From contig NC_015703.1 in assembly GCF_000218895.1 (NCBI RefSeq), forward strand, positions 6,399,001 through 6,463,000: DNA of 64,000 nt, read 5' to 3'. Made by a program: the position numbers and the translations under genes. This DNA comes from Runella slithyformis DSM 19594. Its GTDB lineage: Bacteria; Bacteroidota; Bacteroidia; Cytophagales; Spirosomataceae. A model generated the notes under the pieces. The model saw nothing but the letters and a program-made list of their open reading frames with translations. It was not told the origin of the DNA and did no database searches. The number at the start of each line of letters is the position of its first letter. Position 1 is the stretch's first letter. Below, in pieces: positions 34,947 to 44,573 of the stretch.

Positions 34947-36401
34947 TCAACTGATTATATCTCGTACTACTTTTCCTGATACGTCGGTCAGACGATAACG
35001 GCGGCCTAAGTGTTTAAAGATGAGTTTCTCGTGGTTCAGGCCCAACAAATGCAAAACGGTGGCCTGAAAATCATGCACATGGACGGGGTTTCGACTGACA
35101 TTGTAACCGACGTCATCGGTATCGCCGTAGACCATGCCCGGCTTGATGCCGCCGCCCGCCATCCAGATCGTAAAGCAACGCGGATGATGGTCGCGACCGT
35201 AATTATCGGCCGTCAGTTTTCCCTGACTGTAACTCGTACGGCCAAATTCTCCCCCCCAAATGACCAGCGTTTCGTCCAGCAAACCGCGTTGTTTCAAATC
35301 GGTCACCAACGCCGCCGACGCCTGATCAACATCTTTGGCCTGACTGGTGATCTCAAACGGGAGGTTGCCGTGTTGGTCCCAGCCCTGGTGATACAACTGC
35401 ACAAAACGAACGCCGCTTTCGGAGAGTTTACGCGCCAGCAGGCAGTTAGCCGCATACGTACCCGGCACCAAACAATCAGGGCCGTACAGTTTCACAATAT
35501 CATCCGGTTCTTTGGACAAGTCCATTACCTCCGGCACGGCCGTTTGCATCCGATACGCCATTTCGTATTGCTTCACTTTGGCGGCAATCTCGGGATCGCC
35601 AAATTCACTATACGACAGCTGATTCAGTTCGGATAAATTGTCGAGCATCTCACGACGGGCAGCGCGGTCCATGCCTTCCGGGTCGCGTAGGTACAGTACC
35701 GGGTCTTCGCCTTTACTGAACTGTACGCCCTGGTGAATGGAATCCAAAAAGCCGTTGGACCAAAGTTTGGAATAAACGCCCTGTCCATTGCCGATGCCCC
35801 GCGACAGTAAGACTGTAAAATCAGGCAGGTTTTTGTTTTCATTCCCTAAACCATAACTCAACCATGCGCCCATACTGGGGCGGTTGCCCTGCTGCGAGCC
35901 CGTCTGGAAAAACGTCAGCGCGGGGTCGTGGTTGATGGCTTCGGTGTACATGGATTTGACGATGCACAGATCATCCACGATCTTGGAGGTGTAAGGCAAC
36001 AGATCGCTTATCCAGGCCCCGGATTGACCGTACTGTTTAAAATCCACAAACGAAGCCGCCAACGGAAACGACGCCTGATTGGCCGTCATACCCGTCAGTC
36101 GCTGCATACCGCGCACCGAAGGCGGCAGCTCCTGCCCCACCATTTCGCACAGTTTGGGTTTGTAATCAAAGGTTTCAAACTGCGACGGTGCCCCATTTTG
36201 GAACAGATAAATGACGCGTTTGGCCTTAGGCGCAAAATGAGGAATGCCGGGCACAAATCCTGCCTCGTCTACCTCCCCGCCATTGAGCAAGTTGGGAATC
36301 ATCAACGACCCCAACGCCACACTGCCCAAGCCCAAACTCATGGTAGACAGAAAACGGCGTCGGTTAAAGGTCAAACCGTGTTCTAAAAATTCTTTTTCCA
36401 T
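34947..36401 (-). CDS. Tat-exported DUF1501 protein (B)
   Basis: The ATG at 36401 gives a 484-residue protein with a twin-arginine signal: NRRRFLSTMSLGLGSVALGS (the frame extends six residues further to 36419). DUF1501 has a sulfatase/alkaline-phosphatase-like fold: LFQNGAPSQFETFDYKP near the start, HQGWDQHGN, LVIWGGEFGRTSYSQ, GRDHHPRCFTIWMAGGGI with the metal-binding His/Asp pattern and a C-terminal HDFQATVLHLLGL. The enzymatic activity of DUF1501 is not known. It follows a PSCyt/DUF1553 gene at 21 bases on the same strand, the usual pairing for this family. A paralogue lies at 38766-40199. Confidence 0.93.
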   Translation of the reverse strand: MEKEFLEHGLTFNRRRFLSTMSLGLGSVALGSLMIPNLLNGGEVDEAGFVPGIPHFAPKAKRVIYLFQNGAPSQFETFDYKPKLCEMVGQELPPSVRGMQRLTGMTANQASFPLAASFVDFKQYGQSGAWISDLLPYTSKIVDDLCIVKSMYTEAINHDPALTFFQTGSQQGNRPSMGAWLSYGLGNENKNLPDFTVLLSRGIGNGQGVYSKLWSNGFLDSIHQGVQFSKGEDPVLYLRDPEGMDRAARREMLDNLSELNQLSYSEFGDPEIAAKVKQYEMAYRMQTAVPEVMDLSKEPDDIVKLYGPDCLVPGTYAANCLLARKLSESGVRFVQLYHQGWDQHGNLPFEITSQAKDVDQASAALVTDLKQRGLLDETLVIWGGEFGRTSYSQGKLTADNYGRDHHPRCFTIWMAGGGIKPGMVYGDTDDVGYNVSRNPVHVHDFQATVLHLLGLNHEKLIFKHLGRRYRLTDVSGKVVRDIIS

Positions 36402-36422
36402 TGATGTTTTCAGTAACAAAAC

Positions 36423-38756
36423 TTACGATTTTGTGATCGTTTCCTCCAGGTTGTAGATCGTATTGACAATGCGCATCAACGCCGCCAATTGTACCTTGTC
36501 CACTTGAGCGGGAATGGGGTACTCTCCCACCGCGAGCAGTTTTTCGGCACTTTGTTTGGTGATTTTTTTAAGCTCTTTTTCGTAATACGACGACAAAATC
36601 GTCACTTCTTTCTTACCGGGCCTACGACTCACAATGAGCCGGAAAGCTTTCGTGATCTTATCTTCCGCGGTGCTTTTTTCCTGCAACAGTTTCGCGGCCA
36701 ACACCCTTGAGGCTTCCAACACCGTTGGATCGTTCATCATGACCAGCGCCTGCAGCGGCGTATTGGTTTTCAGTCGTTTTACTTCGCAAAGGTCGCGGTT
36801 ACTGGCGTCAAAAATTGTCATAGCCGGCGGCGGCACGGTGCGCTTGATCAACGTATACATACCCCGGCGATACAGGCTTGCTCCGTGGTCCTGAACGTAC
36901 ATGGAAAGCAGTCCGCGTCCCGACGTAGCCCCCTCCCACAATCCGGGCGGCTGGTATGGTTTGACGCTGGGTCCGCCGATGGTCGGCACCAACAACCCAC
37001 TGCTTGATAACACTACATCGCGGACAAACTCAGCATGAATACGGTAACGCGGGGCGCGGGCCAGATAAATATTGTCGGGGTCGGAGGCCAGCTTATCGGG
37101 CGTAACCACCGCCGACTGACGGTACGTAGCCGACATCACCATTTGTTTCACCAGCCGTTTGATGTTCCAGCCGTGTTCCATAAAATCCACTGCCAGCCAG
37201 TCGAGCAGTTCGGGATGCGTGGGCAATTCCCCCTGCATACCGAAATCACCCGAAGTTTTAACGATTCCTTTTCCAAAAAACTCCTGCCACACCTGATTTA
37301 CAAATACACGCGCCGTGAGCGGGTTTTGTCTATCTACCAGCCATTTAGCCAATCCGAGCCGATTTTTAGGGTAGGACTTATTAAACGGCAGAATAAAAGC
37401 AGGGGCATCGGGTTGGACTTCTTCCCCCGGCGCATCATACGCCCCGCGACGCAGAATGTGCGTTTTGCGCATCGTGTCCAAATCGCTCATCACCGATACG
37501 ATCAGGCGGTTGGTATCGGGCTTGTTGATGAATTTCAGGATATTTTTGACGTCGTCGTTGCTGATTTCCATCAACGGTTTTTTGGCGTAGGTTTCAGGGC
37601 CGCCAATCACCGATTCAATTCCCACTTCTTTCACACTATTAAAAAAAGCAAAAAGCTGATAGTATTCTTTTTGGGAAAAAGGATCGTATTTATGGTCGTG
37701 GCAATGAGCGCATTCGAGCGTCATTCCCAAAAATGCCTTGCCAAACAAGTCGTTACGGTCAGTGACGTAACCGATGCGGTATTCTTCGGGAATCACCCCG
37801 CCTTCTTCCGTAATTTTATGATTTCGGTTAAAGCCCGTTGCCAGCAATTGCTGTTTGTAAAGTGCCTCATTGTCACGGTTAGGAAGCAGGTCGCCCGCCA
37901 ATTGCCACGTCACAAATTGGTCATACGGCATGTTCGTATTCAACGCATGAATCACCCAATCGCGCCACGGCCACTGCGTGCGGTAGCCATCGTCCTGATA
38001 GCCGTGCGAATCGGCATACCGGGCCAGATCCAACCAATACACCGCCATTTTTTCACCATAAGCAGGCTTTTTAAGCAGTTCATCCACCACTTTTTCATAA
38101 GCCTTCGGGCTGTTATCCGCCAAAAACCGTTCCTGTAGATCAAGCGTTGGCGGCAATCCGACCAAGTCAAGGCTGAGGCGCTTCAGCAAACGTTCTTTGT
38201 CGGCTTCTTCGTTGGGGCTGAATCCTTTTTGTTCCTGTTTCTGTAAGACAAAATAATCAATCTCATTTTTAGGCCAATCTTCCTTTTTAACCTCCGGCAG
38301 CGCGGGTTTTTTAGGAGCCACAAACGCCCAGTGTTTTTCGTACTTGGCTCCCTGCTTGATCCATTTTTCAATGAGGGCAATCTCATGCGAAGACAGCTTG
38401 AGGTTAGACGCCGGCGGAGGCATCATTTTGGCGGTATCTTTGGTCGAAATTCGCAGAAAAACTTCCGAAAGTTGCGGCTCTCCCGCCACAATCGCATGGG
38501 CCGAAGGATGCTCTTTCAACGCACTGAACGCACTTTCGGGGTCGTCGAGCCGCAGGCCCGCCTGTCGTTTGTTGGCATCGGGCCCGTGGCAGGTCAGGCA
38601 TTTGTCCGATAAAATGGGCCGAATGTCAAAATTATAACTGACACGGTCCGGGATATGCTCCTGCGTAGCCTGCGTTGTAGTGGTATTCGTACACGACAGC
38701 AAATACCCGGCAACCAGCGCCGAAAACCCTATTCCTAAAAAGAATATCTTTCTCAT
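36423..38756 (-). CDS. PSCyt1-DUF1549-DUF1553 lipoprotein (B)
   Basis: A 777-residue protein with a lipoprotein signal (MRKIFFLGIGFSALVAGYLL then SC; Cys22). Residues about 40-140 are a planctomycete cytochrome C domain with CLTCH (53-57). A DUF1549 domain follows (LLKRLSLDLVGLPPTLDL, YWLDLARYADSHGYQDDGYR) and carries a second haem-like motif CAHCHDHKYDPFSQ. The C-terminal DUF1553 domain has NRLGLAKWLVDRQNPLTARV and DRNDLFGKAFLG-type motifs. Family members of about 1000 residues usually have a LamG insert between DUF1549 and DUF1553; here only a short linker (MRKTHILRRGAYDAPG) remains, so this is a compact form. It sits between two DUF1501 genes, 10 and 21 bases away. Confidence 0.92.
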   Translation of the reverse strand: MRKIFFLGIGFSALVAGYLLSCTNTTTTQATQEHIPDRVSYNFDIRPILSDKCLTCHGPDANKRQAGLRLDDPESAFSALKEHPSAHAIVAGEPQLSEVFLRISTKDTAKMMPPPASNLKLSSHEIALIEKWIKQGAKYEKHWAFVAPKKPALPEVKKEDWPKNEIDYFVLQKQEQKGFSPNEEADKERLLKRLSLDLVGLPPTLDLQERFLADNSPKAYEKVVDELLKKPAYGEKMAVYWLDLARYADSHGYQDDGYRTQWPWRDWVIHALNTNMPYDQFVTWQLAGDLLPNRDNEALYKQQLLATGFNRNHKITEEGGVIPEEYRIGYVTDRNDLFGKAFLGMTLECAHCHDHKYDPFSQKEYYQLFAFFNSVKEVGIESVIGGPETYAKKPLMEISNDDVKNILKFINKPDTNRLIVSVMSDLDTMRKTHILRRGAYDAPGEEVQPDAPAFILPFNKSYPKNRLGLAKWLVDRQNPLTARVFVNQVWQEFFGKGIVKTSGDFGMQGELPTHPELLDWLAVDFMEHGWNIKRLVKQMVMSATYRQSAVVTPDKLASDPDNIYLARAPRYRIHAEFVRDVVLSSSGLLVPTIGGPSVKPYQPPGLWEGATSGRGLLSMYVQDHGASLYRRGMYTLIKRTVPPPAMTIFDASNRDLCEVKRLKTNTPLQALVMMNDPTVLEASRVLAAKLLQEKSTAEDKITKAFRLIVSRRPGKKEVTILSSYYEKELKKITKQSAEKLLAVGEYPIPAQVDKVQLAALMRIVNTIYNLEETITKS

Positions 38757-38765
38757 AGTGAATCG

Positions 38766-40199
38766 TTAAGCCAGTAAATCCATCACTGCTTTGCCCTTGC
38801 CGTCGGGTGTTGTATAAAAGGGACGTTTTTCGATTTCATACTGAGTATCAGGCGCAATGCCCAACGCATGGTAAATGGTTTGGTGAATACCGTCAATCTT
38901 CACGGGATTTTCGATGGTCTTACAGGGGCGCTCGTCGGCGGTTTTTCCGTAGACAAACCCTTTTTTGATTCCACCGCCAAACATCAGCATGGAACATCCG
39001 TCGGTAAAATGACGGTGCATTCCGTAAAACTTAATATCGTCCAATATCTCGGGCTGATTGACCTGCTCCTGCACTTTGGCATCAGGACGTCCTTCGACCA
39101 TCATATCGCGGCTGAATTCGCTGGCCAGCACGATCATCGTACGGTCCAAATGCCCGGATTTATCCAAATCTTTCACCAATTGGGCAATGGGGCCATCAAT
39201 CATCTGTTTCATTTTTTCCAGGCGTGTATGACCGTTTTCGTGGGTATCCCAACCGAAGAACGGCTCATATTCGGTCGTGACACTGATAAAACGGGCACCC
39301 TGTTCGGTCAGTCGTTTGGCCAACAGACAGCCTAATCCAAAGCGGCCGGTATTGTAGATGTCGTAACTTTCTTTCGGCTCGGTGCTCAGATTGAACGCCT
39401 TGGCTTCGGGCGAATTAAGCAGCATGTAGGCTTGCTCCATGGAGCGTTTCAACGATTCCTTTTGATAATCACTGCCAAACTCTCCGACAGGACTGTTACT
39501 GATCAAGTCATTGTATAATTGGTTTCGGCGTTCAAAACGCTTGGCGTCCATCCCCACGGGCGGTCGTACGCTTTCCAATCCCTGGCTGGGATCAGGAATA
39601 AAGAACGGCCCAAATTCATTGCCCAGAAACCCTGCCGTATGGAAGGCTTTCAGCTCTTCGGCCTCGCCTACCGTAAACCGCTGACCGATGTCAATAAAAG
39701 CGGGGATCACGGGATTTTTGGGACCCAGTTCTTTGGCGATCCAAGCGCCAAGATGCGGTGCGGCGACCGTTTGCGGCGGCTCATAACAGGTATGCCAATG
39801 GTACTGGTGGCGTGAGTGCAGGATATGTCCCATATCGGCCGCTACGTATGAACGAATGAGCGTGCCTTTATCCATTACTTTTCCGATGGATTGCAGCCCT
39901 TCGGAAAAGTTAATCCCGTCCAACACGGTGGGAATGGGTTTGAACGTACTCAGTACCCGATTTCCTTCCATACCTTTTTCAAAAGGCGTGTATCGTTTGG
40001 GATCAAAGGTTTCGGTATGGGCCATTCCGCCCGCCATCCACAGCAGGATCACGGTGTCGGCCGTTCCGTCCGTTTGACCCATCATTTTACTTCTACAGCC
40101 CGACAGTAAACTCGGCATGGGGGCACTCGCAGCCAAAGCGGCCAAGGTAGCGGCACTCGTTTTTTGAAGAAATTCTCTTCTATTCCATCTATTTTTCAT
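38766..40199 (-). CDS. Tat-exported DUF1501 protein (A)
   Basis: A 477-residue protein with a Tat signal (RREFLQKTSAATLAALAASA) that also ends in a lipobox-like LLSGC, so it may be a Tat-dependent lipoprotein. The DUF1501 motifs are ILLWMAGGMAHTETFDPK, SVTTEYEPFFGWDTHENGHT, LVKDLDKSGHLDRTMIVLAS and SREFS/DMM. It lacks the GEFGRT form seen in protein B, having ASEFSRD instead. The downstream PSCyt/DUF1553 gene starts 10 bases on. The tandem repeat at 40247-40545 separates it from the upstream DUF1549/DUF1553 gene. Activity is unknown. Confidence 0.92.
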   Translation of the reverse strand: MKNRWNRREFLQKTSAATLAALAASAPMPSLLSGCRSKMMGQTDGTADTVILLWMAGGMAHTETFDPKRYTPFEKGMEGNRVLSTFKPIPTVLDGINFSEGLQSIGKVMDKGTLIRSYVAADMGHILHSRHQYHWHTCYEPPQTVAAPHLGAWIAKELGPKNPVIPAFIDIGQRFTVGEAEELKAFHTAGFLGNEFGPFFIPDPSQGLESVRPPVGMDAKRFERRNQLYNDLISNSPVGEFGSDYQKESLKRSMEQAYMLLNSPEAKAFNLSTEPKESYDIYNTGRFGLGCLLAKRLTEQGARFISVTTEYEPFFGWDTHENGHTRLEKMKQMIDGPIAQLVKDLDKSGHLDRTMIVLASEFSRDMMVEGRPDAKVQEQVNQPEILDDIKFYGMHRHFTDGCSMLMFGGGIKKGFVYGKTADERPCKTIENPVKIDGIHQTIYHALGIAPDTQYEIEKRPFYTTPDGKGKAVMDLLA

Positions 40200-40246
40200 G
40201 ATATATTCGAAAAGGTTGTGGCCCGTGGTGGGGGTCCGGTCCGAAT

Positions 40247-40545
40247 TCTACAAAGGTTGCGCCTCTGCCGAGGCTTTTTGGATCTACTTATTTTTTCGCC
40301 ATTGGTGGTGTTTTCACCGCCAATCTACAAAGGTTGCGCCTCTGCCGAGGCTTTTTGGATCTACTTATTTTTTCACCATTGGTGGTGTTTTCACCGCCAA
40401 TCTACAAAGGTTGCGCCTCTGCCGAGGCTTTTCGGATCTACTTATTTTTTCGCCATTGGTGGTGTTTTCACCGCCAATCTACAAAGGTTGCGCCTCTGCC
40501 GAGGCTTTTTGGATTTGCTTATTTTCGCCTTCGGCGGTGCAGCCA
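40247..40545. repeat. 77-bp tandem repeat, four copies, each forming two hairpins
   Basis: Copies begin at 40247, 40324, 40401 and 40478 with the phrase CTACAAAGGTTGCGCC one base in; the period is exactly 77 and the first three are near identical, the fourth diverges after about 40 bases. Each unit contains GCCTC-TGCC-GAGGC and ATTGGTGGTG-TTTT-CACCGCCAAT, separated by a T-rich spacer. Partial relatives are at 34911-34937 and 58395-58465. It is not CRISPR: there are no unique spacers. It fills the gap between two DUF-family genes in one direction, so it could terminate or stabilise transcript segments. Confidence 0.95.
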
Positions 40546-40548
40546 ATT

Positions 40549-42906
40549 TCAATAGATCAGCTGAAACTCCGGATGCAGCGTCATGGCCCATACCAGATCC
40601 TGAATTCCCTCTTCCGTAGGGCGAGGGCCGATGATTTTTTTGGCGGCGGCAATCTCTTTAGGCAGCGGCTCCCTTCCCAATGATTTTCGGTACAATTCTT
40701 TGACCAATACATCGGAGGCAGGGTACTTGGCTTTCCATATTTTTGAACCGCTTTTCAGCGCTTCATTGAACTTACTGCCGTTCGTCAACTCCAACGCCTG
40801 CAACAGGTTAGCCTGCGACGTGCGGCTCGTACTGACGGTTTCGCGATTGGGGCGCCCCAAGGCGGTCTGAAAAGGATCTCTCTGAACCAACGAGGCACGG
40901 GTAAACGGAATTTCCTGTTTGATGGTTTCGGGCAATTGTTTGAACACGATCATCGTATCGCCATAGATGGGGGTAAATACCGCACTTACCGCATCCGAGA
41001 ACTGTTCTGCCGTCATTCTACGTCGTACCATTCCCTGAAATACAAAATCAGGGGCCGTCACCAAACCTGCATCCTTGATCCCGATGGAAGGCAACTGGTA
41101 GGTTTTGGACGTCAGAATGGTATACATCAGTTTCTTTATATCATAGCCGTTGGCTGCAAAATCAGAGGCCAGCCAATCCAAAAGATCCTGGCTCCAGGGC
41201 AGGTTATCCATCGCATCGACAGGCTCTACGATGCCGCGTCCCATGAGTTGGGCCCAAATACGGTTTACAAGCGTGCGGTAAAGTCGCCCGTCTTTGGGCT
41301 GTACTAAAAATTCCGCCAGCTCTTTGAGCCGCTCTTCCGTAACAGGCGTTTCCTTGATCTGCCCCAATTCTTTAAACAGCAGCCCACGTCCGGCCAATTT
41401 GCCGGTGGGTTTATCGCAACGGTGAATTTCCAGCGTTGTATCGGCAAAGACATTGGCAAAGGCATAAGCATCTTCCAACTTCCAATCGCTGATAAAACTG
41501 TCATGACAGGACGCACATTTGAGGTTCAGTCCCAGAAAGACCTGCGCCACGTTTTGGGCCGCCTGCATTTCATTGCGTTGGCTGGCATTGATGGTGCCGC
41601 GCCATTTGATGCCTCTGATAAACCCTTCGGATTCCTTGGTCGGGCTGATTAACTCTTTGACAAACAGATTGTACGGCTTATTGTTTTTAAGCGATGCATA
41701 CAGCCATTTTGTGATGTTAAAACGGCCTTTGGTAATGTAACCCGTTCCTGAGTAATCATTGCGAAGGGCATCGTTCCAAAACGTCAACCAATGCTGAGCG
41801 TAATCTTCGTTACGGCTGAGCAGGCTTTTGACCAATTGTTCGCGTTTGTCAGGGCGATTATCTTCGATGAATACCTGAATATTTTCGGGAGAAGGCAACA
41901 GACCGATCACGTCCAGATAGACCCGTCGGATGTAGGTACGGTCATCGACCACCTTTTTCCAGGCAATCTTATTTTTCTGAAAGTACGCATTCACCAGGCG
42001 GTCTACGGGTTGGGTCAATTCAGCCGTTGCGGGCGGCAGTACCGGCAAACGCGGCGCCATTTCCGCTATACGATAAATGCTTTTTTCGGGACCATCGGGC
42101 CAAGGGGCACCCTGCTTTATCCAAAACTCCAGCAACGCCACTTCTTTTTCACTCAGCCGTTTGCCTTTGGTAGGCATCGCCTCTTTATGACCCGTCGGCA
42201 GGGTGATTCTGCGTATCATCTCACTTTTTTCGGGATTGCCCGCCACGATAATGGGGCCATCTTCGCCACCTTTAAAGATAAATTCTTTTTTGTCGAGCCG
42301 TAATTCACCTTTTGTCTTGGTGGCACTGTGGCAACTGTAACAATTATGCGCAAGTATAGCCCTCACTTCTACATTTAATTCCACGAGCTGCTCTTGCGTG
42401 AGCGGTTGATTGGCAGTGGCAAAGGTAAAATTGGTTCCTCCTTGATTCTCTTCTTTGGTTTCTTTATCGAGGGGAAGTACGCTTGTGAGATAATCCTCTC
42501 CGTGCGTCAGCAAGGCACCGTAATGGCCGGCAATCGTAATTCCCGCCACCGTTAAAAAGAGCATCCCTTTGTAAAGGTTGATTTTTCCGAAACGAAGGGC
42601 CGCCAGTGCCACAACGGAAAACGCCATCGTAGTGATTCCCGACCATTGATGAACGGTCACGGTATCTCCGCCGTACTCTTCCTGATTGGCCAAAAGCAAT
42701 CCCAGCACTACGGCCACCACCGAACTGAGGGTGCCGATCCATACGAGCGCCGTGATACCGGCCCGCAATTCTGCCGACTTTCGTCGCCAGCTTATCATTT
42801 CCAAGACCAACGCTACGAAAAGCAAACTGATGGGAAAGTGAACGATCAATGGGTGCAATCGGCCTAATAACTGCCAAAGCCAGAAGATTTCTGTTGTTTC
42901 CTGCAC
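40549..42906 (-). CDS. Membrane-anchored PSCyt1-DUF1549-DUF1553 protein (A)
   Basis: A 785-residue protein with about four or five N-terminal helices (residues 10-140) of the same DUF2231-like type as the protein at 32698-34866 (GRLHPLIVHFPISLL, AGHYGALLTHGEDYLT). A cytochrome C domain follows with CYSCH (189-193) and a Met in HKEAMPTKGK. The DUF1549 region (YIRRVYLDVIGLLPSPENI, HWLTFWNDALRNDYSGTGY) includes a second CASCH motif. The C-terminal DUF1553 part has LYRTLVNRIWAQLMGRGI. No LamG insert is present. It is the first gene after SusCD, 152 bases downstream, and its stop lies three bases beyond the tandem repeat. Confidence 0.92.
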   Translation of the reverse strand: MQETTEIFWLWQLLGRLHPLIVHFPISLLFVALVLEMISWRRKSAELRAGITALVWIGTLSSVVAVVLGLLLANQEEYGGDTVTVHQWSGITTMAFSVVALAALRFGKINLYKGMLFLTVAGITIAGHYGALLTHGEDYLTSVLPLDKETKEENQGGTNFTFATANQPLTQEQLVELNVEVRAILAHNCYSCHSATKTKGELRLDKKEFIFKGGEDGPIIVAGNPEKSEMIRRITLPTGHKEAMPTKGKRLSEKEVALLEFWIKQGAPWPDGPEKSIYRIAEMAPRLPVLPPATAELTQPVDRLVNAYFQKNKIAWKKVVDDRTYIRRVYLDVIGLLPSPENIQVFIEDNRPDKREQLVKSLLSRNEDYAQHWLTFWNDALRNDYSGTGYITKGRFNITKWLYASLKNNKPYNLFVKELISPTKESEGFIRGIKWRGTINASQRNEMQAAQNVAQVFLGLNLKCASCHDSFISDWKLEDAYAFANVFADTTLEIHRCDKPTGKLAGRGLLFKELGQIKETPVTEERLKELAEFLVQPKDGRLYRTLVNRIWAQLMGRGIVEPVDAMDNLPWSQDLLDWLASDFAANGYDIKKLMYTILTSKTYQLPSIGIKDAGLVTAPDFVFQGMVRRRMTAEQFSDAVSAVFTPIYGDTMIVFKQLPETIKQEIPFTRASLVQRDPFQTALGRPNRETVSTSRTSQANLLQALELTNGSKFNEALKSGSKIWKAKYPASDVLVKELYRKSLGREPLPKEIAAAKKIIGPRPTEEGIQDLVWAMTLHPEFQLIY

Positions 42907-42946
42907 GATATTAAACTAAAAATAAGGTGGTAAAATTTGGTTAAGA

Positions 42947-42997
42947 AAGTACCTGTCGCAGAAAGCAAAATAGCTTCTTTGATTACGACAGGCACTT
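42947..42997. terminator. Long hairpin between SusD and the PSCyt gene
   Basis: AAGTACCTGTCG (42947-42958) pairs with CGACAGGCACTT (42986-42997), one mismatch, with a 27-base loop that can pair further (GAAAGC / GCTTC). On the minus strand it is followed by TTTCTT, so it may act as a partial terminator or attenuator between SusCD and the downstream block. Confidence 0.5.
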
Positions 42998-43058
42998 GTA
43001 AATGTACTATATATAAAAGCGGACTCTTCATCAAATCCTACTTATAAAAGTCATCCTG

Positions 43059-44561
43059 CTATTGATAACCGGGATTTTGAGTAAGTTTAGTGTTAATCAA
43101 AATCTGCGGTGCCGGAATTGGCAAATAATATTCAAAATCACTGTACACGTAATCAAGGGCATTGAAAGCAATACCGCCTCTTGACACAGTTGGACTTGTT
43201 TTTTCTTTAGCCGCATACGCATTCATAAAGGCTGCCAATTCAGAAGGTGATTTGGTGCGCTGCAGGTCAAACCAGCGGTGGTTCTCAAAGGCAAGCTCTA
43301 CGCGTCGTTCATTCAGTACCGCCGTTCTGTAAGTGTCTTTTGTCAATCCGGCCAATTCGCCAAGTCCCGCACGTTTGCGGACCTGATTAAGATAGCCCAA
43401 TGCTTCGGCATCCGGTCCGGTGGCTTCATTGATGGCTTCGCCGAGCATCAACAACACATCAGAATACCTCAGCACCGGCCAGTTATTATCTGAGCGCCCC
43501 GTAATGGTGTGTGGATACCGATATTTATTAATGAAAGGAATAGGAACCACGACTCCGTTCAGCGTATAACTTGTCTGCAGGGAAATATCCTTACGAAGAT
43601 CTCCCGGTTCGTAGGCGGCGATCATGTCGTTGGTCGGGATATTTCGCCCGCTCGGGGTAGTATTGGCAAAACCTGTCACGGCTCCCTGCGACAGGCGAGG
43701 AGCAAATACATACACAAAGTTGCTTTGCTCTCCCAAGTCATTGCCGCCCTGATACTGAACTTCAAAAACCGACTCCACACCGTTCTTTTTGGTTGGGTCA
43801 AAGTTATCTTTGTAATTGGCGTACAACGAATACCCCAGAGGCAGCACCTGTTTCAACGTAGAAACCGCTTCAGGATAACGCTTTAAGGTCAAATATACTT
43901 TGCCTAGCAAACTCAGTGCGGCACCTTTTGTAACGCGTCCTCTGCCCGAAGCAGGATAGGTAACAGGTAGCAGATTAGCCGCCTCTTTGAGATCGGCCTC
44001 AATTTGCTTATATACTTCGGCTTGGGGCGACCTTACCAGATCAAAGGCTTCGTTAGGGCTTTTCAGGGTTTTGGTCACCAATACCACATCGCCGAAATAA
44101 CGCACCAGGTTAAAATAATGAAAGGCCCTCATAAATTTCAATTGACCACCGATAGCACTCTTTGCGGCAGCATCAATGGTACTGGGTTCAAGTTTTTCCA
44201 GGGCATAATTGATGTTGTACATGGTAGAATAATGACTATTCCACAAAGTTGCAATTTCACCGTTGCCGGGGTTAACCGTTGAAAACTCAAACGCTTCCCA
44301 ACCGGCCGCGCCACCGCGGTCGAGTGGATTAAAATCAAGGGTGGTATTGTCTGACATGAACTCCTGCCCCAGGTATGCAGTATTGGTAATCCCCTGCAAC
44401 TGTCCGTATACTCCGTTGAGAGCCTGTTCAAACTGGGTTTGGTTTTGGTAAAAAAGATCAGAGCTGATACGCGTCGGATCGGTGGTCGTCAGGAAATCAT
44501 CGTTACACGAAAACTGAACGAAACCAAGCGTTAAAAGTATAAAAGAGGTTATTTTTTTCAT
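43059..44561 (-). CDS. SusD/RagB-family nutrient-binding outer-membrane lipoprotein
   Basis: A 500-residue protein with a lipoprotein signal (MKKITSFILLTLGFVQFSC, Cys19). The TPR-like helices and the C-terminal SusD motifs are present: DLLPVTYPASGRGRVTKGAALSLLGKVYL-type middle region, NNWPVLRYSDVLLMLGEAINE, LNQVRKRAGL, LNERRVELAFENHRWFDLQR and LPIPAPQILINTKLTQNPGY at the end. It caps the SusC barrel on the cell surface and captures the ligand. It starts 12 bases after the SusC gene. The specificity cannot be read from sequence. Confidence 0.96.
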   Translation of the reverse strand: MKKITSFILLTLGFVQFSCNDDFLTTTDPTRISSDLFYQNQTQFEQALNGVYGQLQGITNTAYLGQEFMSDNTTLDFNPLDRGGAAGWEAFEFSTVNPGNGEIATLWNSHYSTMYNINYALEKLEPSTIDAAAKSAIGGQLKFMRAFHYFNLVRYFGDVVLVTKTLKSPNEAFDLVRSPQAEVYKQIEADLKEAANLLPVTYPASGRGRVTKGAALSLLGKVYLTLKRYPEAVSTLKQVLPLGYSLYANYKDNFDPTKKNGVESVFEVQYQGGNDLGEQSNFVYVFAPRLSQGAVTGFANTTPSGRNIPTNDMIAAYEPGDLRKDISLQTSYTLNGVVVPIPFINKYRYPHTITGRSDNNWPVLRYSDVLLMLGEAINEATGPDAEALGYLNQVRKRAGLGELAGLTKDTYRTAVLNERRVELAFENHRWFDLQRTKSPSELAAFMNAYAAKEKTSPTVSRGGIAFNALDYVYSDFEYYLPIPAPQILINTKLTQNPGYQ

Positions 44562-44573
44562 TTCTGCGTAGAA

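Noticed and set aside
40247-40545. Tandem repeat considered as a CRISPR array
   Set aside because: Units are contiguous 77-base copies without unique spacers, and no cas genes are present.
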